From Variovorax sp. PBL-H6 (lineage in GTDB: Bacteria; Pseudomonadota; Gammaproteobacteria; Burkholderiales; Burkholderiaceae_C), in the NCBI RefSeq assembly GCF_901827155.1, contig NZ_LR594660.1:62001-126000 (forward strand): a stretch of 64,000 bases of DNA. Direction: 5' to 3'. The number at the start of each line of letters is the position of its first letter. The stretch's first letter is position 1. Under the pieces are notes generated by a model. It was not told the DNA's origin. It did not search any database and saw only the letters and a program-made list of their open reading frames with translations. Below, piece by piece: positions 18,321 through 26,616 of the stretch. The position numbers were made by a program, and so were the translations under genes.

Positions 18321-18875
18321 ATGAACGAGACCGCAAAGAGTGACGAGGTGGGTCCCTACAGGCTCGTTGCGTTGCTCTACGAGGGCGAGTATTTCGGCGT
18401 GGTGTACACCAACGGAGCCAAGGCGCTCACAGTCAAGGGCGCCAACCTGGACGATTGTTTCGCGCAGGTACAGGCCTGGACGTCCCAGCGCTTGGCTGAG
18501 AAGGCTCGAGCACGCAACGGACTGGTCCCGGAAGTAGGCGAGCTCACCGCCGCGTTCCGCCGCATCGAACCGCGCGTGCATGATGGTCAGCGAGCCATGC
18601 TGCGAGCGCACGTGAAGGCAAAGGACCGCCGGATAACCGCGACCGAGCTTGCCGCTGCCGCTGAATACAAGGGCCACGAGGCAGCGAATCTTCACTATGG
18701 GCGATTGGGCTGGCTGCTGTACGGCGAGGTGCCGACGGACCTGCCAGAGAGCCCCCGAGAGGGCTTGCCGGTTTACACCTTTGCGCTTGCGGACGGCGAG
18801 CGACAGGGCGCCGAGTGGGTATGGACGTTGCGCCCCGAGGTGGCTGCAGCAGCAGTGGCTGCCGGCCTGGCCTGA
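18321..18875 (+). CDS. ScoMcrA-head-like protein, 184 aa (paralogue of upstream gene)
   Basis: An N-terminal domain of about 85 residues (PYRLVALLYEGEYFGVVY) differs from its neighbour. Residues about 90-135 (AMLRAHVKAKDRRITATELA ... NLHYGRLGWLL) have the same head-domain pattern as the preceding gene and match it better to the ScoMcrA consensus. The C-terminus (GAEWVWTLRPEVAAAAVAAG) again parallels the neighbour. A GAGGAG ribosome-binding site precedes ATG 18321. Tandem paralogues of a restriction-associated recognition domain without nuclease suggest modified-DNA binding or an anti-restriction role; this is inference. Confidence 0.7.
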   Translation: MNETAKSDEVGPYRLVALLYEGEYFGVVYTNGAKALTVKGANLDDCFAQVQAWTSQRLAEKARARNGLVPEVGELTAAFRRIEPRVHDGQRAMLRAHVKAKDRRITATELAAAAEYKGHEAANLHYGRLGWLLYGEVPTDLPESPREGLPVYTFALADGERQGAEWVWTLRPEVAAAAVAAGLA

Positions 18876-18893
18876 AGCGCTCCCGCGCCTGGC

Positions 18894-18921
18894 AAAGAAA
18901 GAGCTCCCGGGAGGGAGCTCT
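18894..18921 (-). terminator. Terminator after the primase gene
   Basis: AGAGCTCCC/GGGAGCTCT stem; on the minus strand it is followed by TTCTTT. Confidence 0.75.
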
Positions 18922-18932
18922 TGAAGAATGGA

Positions 18933-20036
18933 TTAAGCGGCCTTGCGGTACTCCGGCGGCGGAGACCACTTCTGCCATTGAGGTGGGTAGCCTTCCAGTC
19001 CGGCCGTCAGCATGACGTCGAGCCAGTCGACGCCCTTGACGGCCTCAGGAATCGGGCCCTGCGGAACGCAGATTTCGACTTCCTTGCCTTCGGTGCGCAG
19101 ACGGGCCGACAGCTTCTCTGCAGCCTTGATGCCGCGACCGCTGCGGTCCAGGTCAGCCCAGATGACGACCTTCCTGACGGACGCCGGGATTTCGACCGAT
19201 TCCATCAACGTGGCCGACACACAGGCCCACACAGGCATGCGCGAGATGGCGTGAGCTGCCAGTGCGGTCTCAATGCCTTCGGCGACTCCCAGCACTTCGC
19301 CTGCTTGGAACAACTTGATGGCTGCCCCGGGCAGAGGATGGCAGGCGGACATCATCTTCTTGGCTTCGGGCACGTCGGCCTTGCCGCCTGTCGGACTGAC
19401 GAAGATTCGGTGCAGCGAAGCAATGCGCCCCTGGCTGTCCTTGATGGGGGCCAAGAGACAGGGATGCCAGCCGGTGATGGCCTTCGCGACCTTGTCGTAG
19501 TACGGCATACGCGGATGCGCACGCAGCGTGTTTGGCATGTTCTGCAGCCAGATGCCTCGCGCGGCGAGGTACTTCTCCGCCGGCGTGTCCTTCAGGGTCG
19601 TGGAGGCCATCCAGGTTTGCCGGATGCGGCCATACGCCTTTCGGGGGTCGACGAGGTCGGGAATTTTCGGAGGCGGCGGGCGACGTACCACGACGGGTGC
19701 CGCGGCTTCGCCTTCCAGGAGTTGGGCGACTTCACGGACTGCGTCCTTGTACGAGATACCTCGCACCCATGCGACCATGGCGAACCCGTTCGCTTGGGGG
19801 CCGCACGTGTTGCAGTAGCCGCCGCCAGTCTTCGGGTAGTCCTTGAACAGCCGAAAACCATCCGTGCCCCCGTGGATAGGGCACGACACGTGGTGCGGCG
19901 CCTTGTCCATCGCGTCGGCCAGTTCAGGGGCCAGCTCTTGGAGGATGTACGGCCAGTCGCCGTCGGCTTTCGCCTTGAGCTCTTGGAAGGTTTTGTATCG
20001 GCGTTCGTTCATTGGATTGAGGGTATGAATGCTCAT
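18933..20036 (-). CDS. Toprim-domain primase (DUF7146 type)
   Basis: The 367-aa protein starts with a zinc-binding module (CPIHGGTDGFRLF ... YCNTCG, about 52-80), as in DnaG/P4-type primases. A linker follows, then a Toprim domain with the catalytic glutamate in GVAEGIETALAA (about 250) and the Asp pair in VIWADLDRSGRG. There is no helicase domain, so a partner helicase must act in trans. This architecture is common on plasmids and phages. An alternative start is the ATG at 20012. A CGCTATAG box precedes it on the minus strand at about 20063-20070. Confidence 0.88.
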   Translation of the reverse strand: MSIHTLNPMNERRYKTFQELKAKADGDWPYILQELAPELADAMDKAPHHVSCPIHGGTDGFRLFKDYPKTGGGYCNTCGPQANGFAMVAWVRGISYKDAVREVAQLLEGEAAAPVVVRRPPPPKIPDLVDPRKAYGRIRQTWMASTTLKDTPAEKYLAARGIWLQNMPNTLRAHPRMPYYDKVAKAITGWHPCLLAPIKDSQGRIASLHRIFVSPTGGKADVPEAKKMMSACHPLPGAAIKLFQAGEVLGVAEGIETALAAHAISRMPVWACVSATLMESVEIPASVRKVVIWADLDRSGRGIKAAEKLSARLRTEGKEVEICVPQGPIPEAVKGVDWLDVMLTAGLEGYPPQWQKWSPPPEYRKAA

Positions 20037-20084
20037 CGCTAAAGATTTCAGTTGACCTGACTTCTATAGCGAGCCTTGCACATC

Positions 20085-20513
20085 ATGTTGAAAACCCATA
20101 AAGCGAATGCCCGGGAAACCGCCTTCATCGCCTGCACCTTCCATTTCTTCTGGCTCGGCTACCGCGACTGGCTGATGGAACGCATCTATGGCCCGGCGCC
20201 TGGCGCGGCCGCCGCAAAGTCAGGCAGCCCCACCGCCGCGTCGCTCTGGTGGCTGGCCCTTACCATTCCTGCCTTCATCCTCCTCGCTGCAGTGATGGTG
20301 CCCCTGCTGGCACCCACCCTAGTGGCAGGGATGACCGCAGCCGGGAGCTCGGCCGTGGCGGACGTGAGCATGGGGTTCGGTGTTCTGAGCGGCCTGGTCT
20401 TTGCACTCGGTGTTCCCTTTCTGCTGGTGCGGCGCTTTCTGCGGTTTGCGAGTCACTGCTGCGAGCGGGGACAGTGCATCGAGCGGGGAGAGCGCCGGCG
20501 CGCTGGCCCTTGA
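20085..20513 (+). CDS. Small membrane protein, 142 aa
   Basis: An N-terminal cytoplasmic segment (about 45 residues) is followed by two or three hydrophobic helices (about 58-82, 98-115 and 116-130). The tail is basic and cysteine-containing. The start is ATG 20085, very close to a TATAGC box at 20065-20070 and without a clear ribosome-binding site, so the leader would be short or absent. It is divergent from the primase gene and shares its promoter region. Function unknown. Confidence 0.65.
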   Translation: MLKTHKANARETAFIACTFHFFWLGYRDWLMERIYGPAPGAAAAKSGSPTAASLWWLALTIPAFILLAAVMVPLLAPTLVAGMTAAGSSAVADVSMGFGVLSGLVFALGVPFLLVRRFLRFASHCCERGQCIERGERRRAGP

Positions 20514-20603
20514 AGCTCGCATCGTTCCTGGTAGGGGATTGTCGAACCCACGAACCCAAGGCACAGTTGCGAGCGCCGCCACTACCCTAGCCACGGAGGC
20601 CCG

Positions 20604-21165
20604 ATGTCCCCAACCGGAACTGCTCCCACGCCCTCGAGTCCTGCCGCGCTCTCCTTGGGTCCGGCGGCGCCCTCCTCAGCACTGCAAGCTGCCGCCGTAG
20701 ACCTTGACCCTAACAAGAGCCTCGACCGGCTGTACGACTACACCAAGTTCCATATCGGCGCCTATCTGACGCTCACAGCGTCATACCTCACCGCAGTTGG
20801 GCTCACCTTCGCGGGCGGGCCGGTGCTACCGCTGTCCGGCACCCTGGCCTCGCTCGCAGTCATTTGCTTTCTCATCGCCGGGATGGCCCGGGATGGCTGG
20901 CGGCGTAATCGCCAGCAGCCTGACGCAGGTGACGAGCGGTACGTCCGCCGCGTTCCTCGAGTCAGAAATTGGCCCCTGGGGCGCAACGTGGCTCAACGGC
21001 AAGGCGAGAAAGTGGACCTACTGGGAGCACACCGCCTTCTGGGCGGGGCTGTTCCTCGCGGCCCTGTCATTCCCCGCCGGCAAGGCATGCTACCGGGAGG
21101 CAGTTCCAACCCCCTGGTGTACGGCCATGCTGGCCGACACCGCTCCCCCGAAGGCGGAAAAGTAA
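20604..21165 (+). pseudogene. Membrane protein gene frameshifted by a 10-bp duplication
   Basis: Frame one runs from ATG 20604 through LYDYTKFHIGAYLTLTASYL and two membrane helices to LIAGMA. It then continues as low-complexity, Arg-rich sequence. A second frame picks up exactly there with GGVIASSLTQVTSGTSAAFL, a third membrane segment (TAFWAGLFLAALSFPAG) and a normal stop at 21165. Removing one copy of the 10-bp direct repeat at 20878-20897 restores a single frame of about 183 residues (AGMAGGVIASS). So the gene is a membrane protein interrupted by slippage, or a switchable locus. Confidence 0.75.
20878..20897 (+). repeat. Exact 10-bp tandem duplication
   Basis: CCGGGATGGC occurs twice in direct tandem inside the membrane-protein gene. 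Ten bases change the reading frame by one. Confidence 0.9.
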
Positions 21166-21251
21166 GCGGCGCCCTCAAATACCGCAGACCGCGCCGCGCG
21201 CCCCGCCCATGCGTCGGAGTTCCTAGGCCCGCGTCCCTGTTCCGACATCGT

Positions 21252-21260
21252 CGCTATAGG
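21252..21260 (+). promoter_or_regulatory. CGCTATAGG promoter box
   Basis: Recurring element box 31 nt before the ATG of the 56-aa gene. Confidence 0.55.
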
Positions 21261-21291
21261 GCTGAGTTCAACTACGTTTTTCGAGGCCCCT

Positions 21292-21462
21292 ATGCAACTG
21301 CAAATCAGGCTCACCCAAGCCCAAGTCCGCGACGCCGCCATGCGTGAACAAGGTCTCTCTCCCAAGACCATGTCCATGAAGCCTGGTGTTCGCGTTGAAC
21401 GCAACCGTAAGGCCCTGCACAAGCGCGGCTACGCCAAGCACAAGGCTCACGCTTTCGCCTGA
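21292..21462 (+). CDS. Small basic protein, 56 aa
   Basis: This short gene lies between a CGCTATAGG box and a strong terminator, a complete single-gene transcription unit. The product (MQLQIRLTQAQVRDAAMREQ at the start) is highly basic: the second half has many Lys, Arg and His residues with no membrane segment. It could bind nucleic acid. No family recognised. The promoter-gene-terminator layout is the main support for its reality. Confidence 0.65.
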   Translation: MQLQIRLTQAQVRDAAMREQGLSPKTMSMKPGVRVERNRKALHKRGYAKHKAHAFA

Positions 21463-21473
21463 GCTTCTTCCTA

Positions 21474-21500
21474 AGAGCACCTCCTGGTGCTCTTTTTCTT
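21474..21500 (+). terminator. Terminator after the 56-aa gene
   Basis: AGAGCACC-TCCT-GGTGCTCT stem followed by TTTTTCTT. Confidence 0.85.
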
Positions 21501-21574
21501 TTGGACGCCTCGGACTCCTGGCTATACGAGAGGGGCGCAACGCCCTGCCCTTTCTCTCATCCACAAGGATTGCC

Positions 21575-22372
21575 ATGGCGCGGCTCCCACGCGCGCTTCA
21601 AGCCCACCCTCTTGCCCAGCTCCTCGGCAAGCTACTTCGTTTCAACGACCTTGACCAGCCACATGTCTGGTCCGCCTACCGTGCTTGCCGGCGGACAGCC
21701 CGGCGCGGAATGACGGAATCCAGTGTCGAGCAGCTCACCACTGACCTGTACGAGCGCATTGTGGGCGGAAGACCCTATGACGCTGTGGTGCTGGGCGCGA
21801 AGCTCGCCCAGGCCTTCACGTTGATAAAGCTGCGACAAGCGGGGGCGGCCGGCCGCCACCAACGGGCGCTGGCCAAGGAAGGCTTCCACCTGGTCCGAAT
21901 GCAACTGCGGGAGCGACTGGGCATGCGCTCGGCCGAAAATGTCCCCTTTGTGCGGTTTGGTTCGCCCGACGCACAGCCCGCGCATCTTGCGTGGAGCGAC
22001 GGCGCTGTGCGCGGTGGTCGCGCAGCGGTTGCCTTCCTCGTGCACGGTGCTGTCGGCACGCCAGCGCTCCAGGCAGCTCAGGCTTCGCACACCACCAACG
22101 CACTGGAAGCAGAGCTGGAGGCGGCACTGCTGTGCCTGGACGCCATGCTTGCCGCGGGCATCCGCAGGGCCCGCCTGCACGTCGATGCGCTCGGCGTGCT
22201 GCGCGCCTTCCAGGGCAAGCTTGCCCTCAAATTCTGCGTGCTGGAGGCGCAGCTGCTCAGAATGGCCGGGGAATTCCATCACCTCGAGGTGCGCCTGGTT
22301 CCGCGCGCGTTCAACGACGGCGCGGACCGTCTCGCGGCGGCGCTGCTTGCACGTGAGCCTAAAACGCATTGA
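21575..22372 (+). CDS. RNase H-fold protein (RVT_3/plant-type RNase H-like)
   Basis: The C-terminal 150 residues of this 265-aa protein have the RNase H fold as in reverse-transcriptase-like RNase HI. A first strand carries Asp (AWSDGAVRGG), a helix the glutamate (EAELEAALLCLDAMLAAG), the fourth strand an Asp (LHVDALGVLRAFQGK) and the last helix FNDGADRLAAALLA. An N-terminal helical domain of about 110 residues is unassigned. The ATG at 21575 is chosen because the upstream frame overlaps the terminator. A canonical RNase HI is encoded separately at 57.6 kb, so this one probably has a distinct substrate. Confidence 0.72.
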   Translation: MARLPRALQAHPLAQLLGKLLRFNDLDQPHVWSAYRACRRTARRGMTESSVEQLTTDLYERIVGGRPYDAVVLGAKLAQAFTLIKLRQAGAAGRHQRALAKEGFHLVRMQLRERLGMRSAENVPFVRFGSPDAQPAHLAWSDGAVRGGRAAVAFLVHGAVGTPALQAAQASHTTNALEAELEAALLCLDAMLAAGIRRARLHVDALGVLRAFQGKLALKFCVLEAQLLRMAGEFHHLEVRLVPRAFNDGADRLAAALLAREPKTH

Positions 22373-22397
22373 CCATTTTAAACTATGGACTTAAAAT
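22369..22397 (+). promoter_or_regulatory. Sigma70-like promoter
   Basis: TTGACC at 22369-22374 and TAAAAT at 22392-22397, 17 nt apart; the -10 is part of the TAAAATGCA nonamer. ATG of the next gene is at 22434. Confidence 0.65.
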
Positions 22398-22433
22398 GCA
22401 CGCCGCAGTTAGGTCCATCAGAAAGAAAAGTCA

Positions 22434-23477
22434 ATGCGTTCGTCCCGTCCCGATTTCCTGTACCACCTCGATGAAGCCGCCACGGCTCGAAACGGGGGAC
22501 GACAGATGGGAGCAATCAAGGCCTGCTACGACGCGCTGCACACGGAAATGCTGCACTCGGCAGACCGATTCGACGGGTTGGTCGAGAAGGCCCTGGAGGC
22601 GAGCAAGGGCGACCTGCGCAGGTTGCGCACGCTGGAGTTCTGCACCAGCGCCATCTACGACAAGATTCCTTTGCCAGCAGAGGATGGCAGCTTCCCCGAG
22701 TTCCTGTGGCTGTTTGCGGTGCCCTTCACCGTGACCTTCGCCCCCGAGGCGCTCGCGCAGCACGTATCCTTCAAGGGCCAGGTTATCGACGCTCAGGCGC
22801 TCATCGGCGAACTGGACGCCATTGGCTACTGCAACCCCCACGGCATCCTGCGCGCGTCGACAAAGCTTTTCAAGCGGGAGGACCTCCAGGTCATTGGTCC
22901 GAGAAAGCTCGGAAGGATGGTCCTCCAGGCCGAGCAAAGCGGTGAAGACCGGCTCGAGCCGTTGCCGCTCATGCTGGATTCCGAGCTGGACGCGTATCGC
23001 AGCGTGACCATGTTCATGCTGGTCTCCTGCCGCTTGCCGGTGGGCACCACCTCCGTGTTCAACCGCACCGTACTGTGGCCGGGCGAAACCTTTGCGCGTG
23101 TCGTGCAGGCTTCGATGGTGTCCCAAGGTGTCCAAGTGGAGTCCGTGGTGAGCCACATCCCGCACACGATTACCGAGATGCACCTTCGCTGCAATGGCCC
23201 GGCACTCGTCGAGCTGCAGGCCAATCTCGCCAACAGCCGCAAGGCCTACGGTAATGTGGAGGTCGGCGTGCGCTTCGACGTCTCGGGCTACGCAGAAATT
23301 GTCGGCAAGCTGCCCCACGAAGACGACGGTCACATCATCCTCATCCCGCCTTTCACCTATTTCGAGGCCGATTCCGAACTGCTTCGCGTCGTCGAGGGGA
23401 TGTGCGCCGACATCGGCCTGCCGTTCGCGGGCGGCAGGTTCAGCTCACGACACGCGGTGGCTGGAGCTCTGCACTGA
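22434..23477 (+). CDS. Hypothetical protein, 347 aa
   Basis: Family not recognised. The protein is soluble and mixed alpha/beta. The N-terminal 80 residues are helical and charged; the middle contains hydrophobic strands (FPEFLWLFAVPFTVTFAPEAL, about 87-107). No nucleotide-binding or metal motif is visible. It has its own sigma70-like promoter and a start at ATG 22434. Its 3' end overlaps the convergent 132-aa gene by about 38 nt. Confidence 0.75.
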   Translation: MRSSRPDFLYHLDEAATARNGGRQMGAIKACYDALHTEMLHSADRFDGLVEKALEASKGDLRRLRTLEFCTSAIYDKIPLPAEDGSFPEFLWLFAVPFTVTFAPEALAQHVSFKGQVIDAQALIGELDAIGYCNPHGILRASTKLFKREDLQVIGPRKLGRMVLQAEQSGEDRLEPLPLMLDSELDAYRSVTMFMLVSCRLPVGTTSVFNRTVLWPGETFARVVQASMVSQGVQVESVVSHIPHTITEMHLRCNGPALVELQANLANSRKAYGNVEVGVRFDVSGYAEIVGKLPHEDDGHIILIPPFTYFEADSELLRVVEGMCADIGLPFAGGRFSSRHAVAGALH

Positions 23478-23838
23478 GCTGAGCCAGTACTTCAGGCGGG
23501 ACCGGTTCCCACCGGCCACGCCGGTACCCAGTCGGGGTTAGCTCCATGCTGACTTCGTTCCATTCGGCTGAGAACGTCACCACCCCGTTCGACCAAAGCG
23601 GCCGCTCGTGCACGAAATGCAGGTGCGGCCCTAGCCGCTGCTGCCCGCGGACGATGAGTTCGAGGTAGTACTGCGTCGCCACGCTCTCGAAGTTCGCGCG
23701 CAGCGCGCCGCGGAACGGGCTCTCCACCTCTTCCCTGAACACTACGTACGGCAGCCGCCCGTCTACAAGGGCGCGGCGCACAAGCACAGGAATGCCGTCG
23801 TGGGAGCCTAGTGAAAAGACGCGGCGGTGAAAAAGCAT
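23440..23838 (-). CDS. Hypothetical protein, 132 aa
   Basis: A small soluble protein with predicted beta-strands (DGIPVLVRRALVDGRLPYVV) and no known motif. Its 3' end overlaps the convergent 347-aa gene. The upstream spacer also holds, on the other strand, a CGCTATAGG box for the next gene. Function unknown. Confidence 0.6.
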   Translation of the reverse strand: MLFHRRVFSLGSHDGIPVLVRRALVDGRLPYVVFREEVESPFRGALRANFESVATQYYLELIVRGQQRLGPHLHFVHERPLWSNGVVTFSAEWNEVSMELTPTGYRRGRWEPVPPEVLAQLSAELQPPRVVS

Positions 23839-23897
23839 GGGCCTCCTGGTGAACGGGGCGCGAGTTTAAACGGCAGGCGAGGCTGTTTCAAGTGGGT

Positions 23898-23906
23898 CGC
23901 TATAGG
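23898..23906 (+). promoter_or_regulatory. CGCTATAGG promoter box
   Basis: Perfect copy of the recurring box, 66 nt upstream of ATG 23973. Confidence 0.55.
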
Positions 23907-23972
23907 TCTTGTCTGAAGTACTTCCCCTTCAGTCACCCCTAGGACCACTGTCAACATCTGAGGAGCGACCCC

Positions 23973-24215
23973 ATGAGCCACGCCATTGCCAAATTCCCGT
24001 TTGCCAACAACAACGCTCGCCAACCCGAGCCGTTCCTGAAGGAAATCGCCAAAGAAGGCGACTTTTTCGACAAGCTTCGTCTTTCGAGCCGACGTGAACT
24101 CTTCACGCTGCGCACGAACCTCGAAAACAAGGTACGCGAGTTCGGGGATGTTCGCAATCCTCTGCTCGACATGTGCCGCATGCGTCTGACGCAGCTGCGC
24201 GCACACCTCTCCTGA
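23973..24215 (+). CDS. Small protein, 80 aa
   Basis: A charged, helical protein (LKEIAKEGDFFDKLRLSSRR) with no membrane segment. It stands alone between a CGCTATAGG box and a strong terminator, with GAGGAG upstream of the ATG. This single-gene layout resembles the 56-aa gene at 21.3 kb. Function unknown. Confidence 0.7.
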   Translation: MSHAIAKFPFANNNARQPEPFLKEIAKEGDFFDKLRLSSRRELFTLRTNLENKVREFGDVRNPLLDMCRMRLTQLRAHLS

Positions 24216-24228
24216 GGTGATTCTGCTG

Positions 24229-24264
24229 GCCGCTCAAACCTTCTGGTTTGAGCGGCTTCTTTTT
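24229..24264 (+). terminator. Strong terminator after the 80-aa gene
   Basis: 12-bp perfect stem GCCGCTCAAACC/GGTTTGAGCGGC with a TTCT loop and T-rich tail. Confidence 0.9.
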
Positions 24265-24280
24265 GGCAGCGCGAGTCTGC

Positions 24281-24466
24281 CTAGCCGCCCTTCCCCTTCA
24301 GGTGGCGCTCCACGTCCTGGGCCATGGGGCCTACCGCCTTCACGGCTTCCTTGAGCTGCTCGGGGCTCACCCCAAACTTGGCGGACCAGTCACGAAGCTC
24401 ATAGTCCTCGTTTACGTTAATCCGACTGCGGTCCTGGCCGCCAGTCTTCGTCTTGTCGTCAGCCAT
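24281..24466 (-). CDS. DUF3606 protein
   Basis: The 61-aa product matches DUF3606, small proteins widespread in soil proteobacteria: an N-terminal polar stretch, then DRSRINVNEDYELRDWSAKFGV and a C-terminal amphipathic helix ending in VERHLKGKGG. The ATG at 24466 follows a GGAG; the longer frame upstream is antisense to ligD. It is divergent from ligD, and the pair looks like bacterial cargo. Function of the family is unknown. Confidence 0.8.
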   Translation of the reverse strand: MADDKTKTGGQDRSRINVNEDYELRDWSAKFGVSPEQLKEAVKAVGPMAQDVERHLKGKGG

Positions 24467-24629
24467 TACTTGTCTCCAGGCGTACGGGCACGGTGCCCAC
24501 CACACATAGTGCCCGCCCCCAGAGGGCGCGCCGCCGGCCAATGGCCAAGTCGGCTGAAGGCGCGGTCCGACGGTGACGCGAGCAACCGGAGTGAACCTGG
24601 GGCACCGCGCGGGGTGGAAAATTCTCCGC

Positions 24630-26606
24630 ATGCCCGCCGCCCGCAAAACCAGGCCCCAGCCCGACCGGCCGCCAATCGAAGGCGCAGTTGCCTCCGAGCT
24701 TCCGCCCTCGCTGGCGCCACAGTTGGCTACTCTCGCCACTCGCATTCCCCCGGGGGCTCACTGGAGCTACTCCATCAAGCTGGACGGTTACCGGATGATG
24801 GCGCGCGTCGAAAACGGCAGGGCAAAACTTATCACGAGGGGTGGTCACGACTGGAGCGCCAAGATGCCGGCCCTCATCGCAGAGTTGGAAGCAATGAACA
24901 TCGGGAGCGCCTGGCTGGACGGCGAGGTCGTCAGCTTGAACGCCCAGGGGACCCCGGATTTCAACGCCCTCCAGAACTCCTTTGACCGAGGCGCAAAGTC
25001 CGCCAACCTGGTGTACTTCGTGTTCGAGCTGCCGTTCTTGAATGGCTGGGACTTTCGAGCGGCGCGCCACGAGGACCGATACACGGCCTTGGCCGCATTG
25101 TTCGAGACGAACGAGCAGGAGCACGTGCGACTTTGTTCGAGCCTCCCAGGCGACCCTTCCTCAATCCTCGCATCGGCGTGCGGCCTTGGGCTGGAGGGCC
25201 TCATAGCGAAGCGCCTGGACTCCCCGTATGTTTCCGCCCGGACTGATACCTGGCTGAAGCTGAAATGCAAGCTGCGCCAGGAATTCGTCATCGCCGGCTT
25301 TATACCCAGGACGGATGACGCCTCTCAGGTCGGCAAGCTGCTGCTTGGCGTCTACGGCCCCGACGGCACCTTCAAGTCCGCCGGGGGCGTGGGAACGGGC
25401 TGGTCGGCGAAGGAGGCCGTGAAACTTCGGGCCCGGCTAAGCAAGCTGGTGACGCCCAAGGTTGCATTTGTCGGCGGCGCGCCCAAGCCAGACCGATGGT
25501 CCAAGAACTCGTCCACTGGAAAGGTCAGCTGGGTGAGCCCGGAGCTGGTCGCCGAGGTAGAGTTCGCCGAATGGACGCCGGGCGGGCAAATCCGCCACGC
25601 GTCCTATCGTGGGCTGCGGGATGACAAACCCGCTCGAGAGGTCGTCCGGGAGCCCCAGGGCGCCGCGAACTCGCCCAATGCCGCGGGGAGCCCGTCAAAG
25701 GCTACGGTGAGGGGTGGCCCGGTCAGCCATCCTGGCCGAATCATCGACCCCACGACGGGGCTCACCAAGCTGGACTTGGTCCTCCACTACGAACGCGTTT
25801 CACATTGGATGCAGCCTCACCTGGCAGACCGGCCCTGCTCATTCCTTCGGGGGCCGAAAGGGGTAACTGGAGAACTATTTTTTCAGAAGCATGCCGATAC
25901 CGCGGCAGTCCGGGGCCTGACCCTCCTCGAGCCGAGCTTGTGGCCAGGCCATGCCCCATTGATGGTCGTCAACAGCGAGGCAGCGTTGTGGAGCGCTGCG
26001 CGCGCAAATGTCATCGAGCTTCACACCTGGAATTCCCGAAGCGGCCATATCGACAGGCCAGACCAGATGGTCTTCGACCTCGACCCCGGTGAGGGAACGA
26101 GCTGGGAGCACGTGCAGGAGGACGCATCCCTGGTTCGGCTGATGCTTCAGGAGTTGGGGCTAAAAAGCTGGCTGAAAACAAGTGGCGGGAAAGGCTTGCA
26201 CCTCCTCGTGCCCCTCGCCCCGGTCCATGAGGTGGCTGTCGTCAAGGGATTCTCCCAAGCCATCGTCGAGCACCTTGCTCGCGCGATTCCCTCGCGTTTC
26301 GTGAGCAAGAGTGGCCCGTCCAATCGCGTTGGCAGGCTCTTTGTCGACTACCTCCGGAACAATCGCGCGGCCACCACCGTAGCGGCGTTTTCGGCAAGGG
26401 CCCGGCCAGGATTGGGCGTCTCGATGACTGTGGACTGGGATGACCTGCCACTTCTGACGAGTGGCGCCCATTGGACGGTGGCAAACGCAGCGGACGAGCT
26501 ATCGACGAGGACGAAGGACCCGTGGAGCGACTACTGGTCTACCCCGCAACTGCTTTCCACTCCGATGGAACGGCTCGGCTTTAAGCCCCTAAAGCCTGCC
26601 AGATAA
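24630..26606 (+). CDS. ligD: ATP-dependent DNA ligase LigD (ligase and polymerase domains, no phosphoesterase)
   Basis: LigD with Ku repairs double-strand breaks by non-homologous end joining. This 658-aa version has the ligase domain first: the adenylation lysine in SIKLDGYRMMAR (near residue 50), DGEVV, EGLIAKR and KLKCK motifs, then an OB domain. The archaeo-eukaryotic primase-like polymerase domain follows from about residue 375 (FDLDPGEGTSWE, SWLKTSGGKGLHLLVPL). The phosphoesterase domain of many proteobacterial LigDs is missing, and no ku gene is visible within the window. ATG 24630 is preferred over a GTG/ACG-type upstream extension. Confidence 0.9.
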   Translation: MPAARKTRPQPDRPPIEGAVASELPPSLAPQLATLATRIPPGAHWSYSIKLDGYRMMARVENGRAKLITRGGHDWSAKMPALIAELEAMNIGSAWLDGEVVSLNAQGTPDFNALQNSFDRGAKSANLVYFVFELPFLNGWDFRAARHEDRYTALAALFETNEQEHVRLCSSLPGDPSSILASACGLGLEGLIAKRLDSPYVSARTDTWLKLKCKLRQEFVIAGFIPRTDDASQVGKLLLGVYGPDGTFKSAGGVGTGWSAKEAVKLRARLSKLVTPKVAFVGGAPKPDRWSKNSSTGKVSWVSPELVAEVEFAEWTPGGQIRHASYRGLRDDKPAREVVREPQGAANSPNAAGSPSKATVRGGPVSHPGRIIDPTTGLTKLDLVLHYERVSHWMQPHLADRPCSFLRGPKGVTGELFFQKHADTAAVRGLTLLEPSLWPGHAPLMVVNSEAALWSAARANVIELHTWNSRSGHIDRPDQMVFDLDPGEGTSWEHVQEDASLVRLMLQELGLKSWLKTSGGKGLHLLVPLAPVHEVAVVKGFSQAIVEHLARAIPSRFVSKSGPSNRVGRLFVDYLRNNRAATTVAAFSARARPGLGVSMTVDWDDLPLLTSGAHWTVANAADELSTRTKDPWSDYWSTPQLLSTPMERLGFKPLKPAR

Positions 26607-26616
26607 GGCCCTGCCC

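Noticed and set aside
18321..18875. A McrA-type restriction enzyme
   Set aside because: The head-like domain is present but there is no HNH or other nuclease motif in either paralogue.
24573..24629. Upstream extension of LigD
   Set aside because: The extra residues precede any ligase homology and lie over the divergent promoter region; ATG 24630 is preferred.
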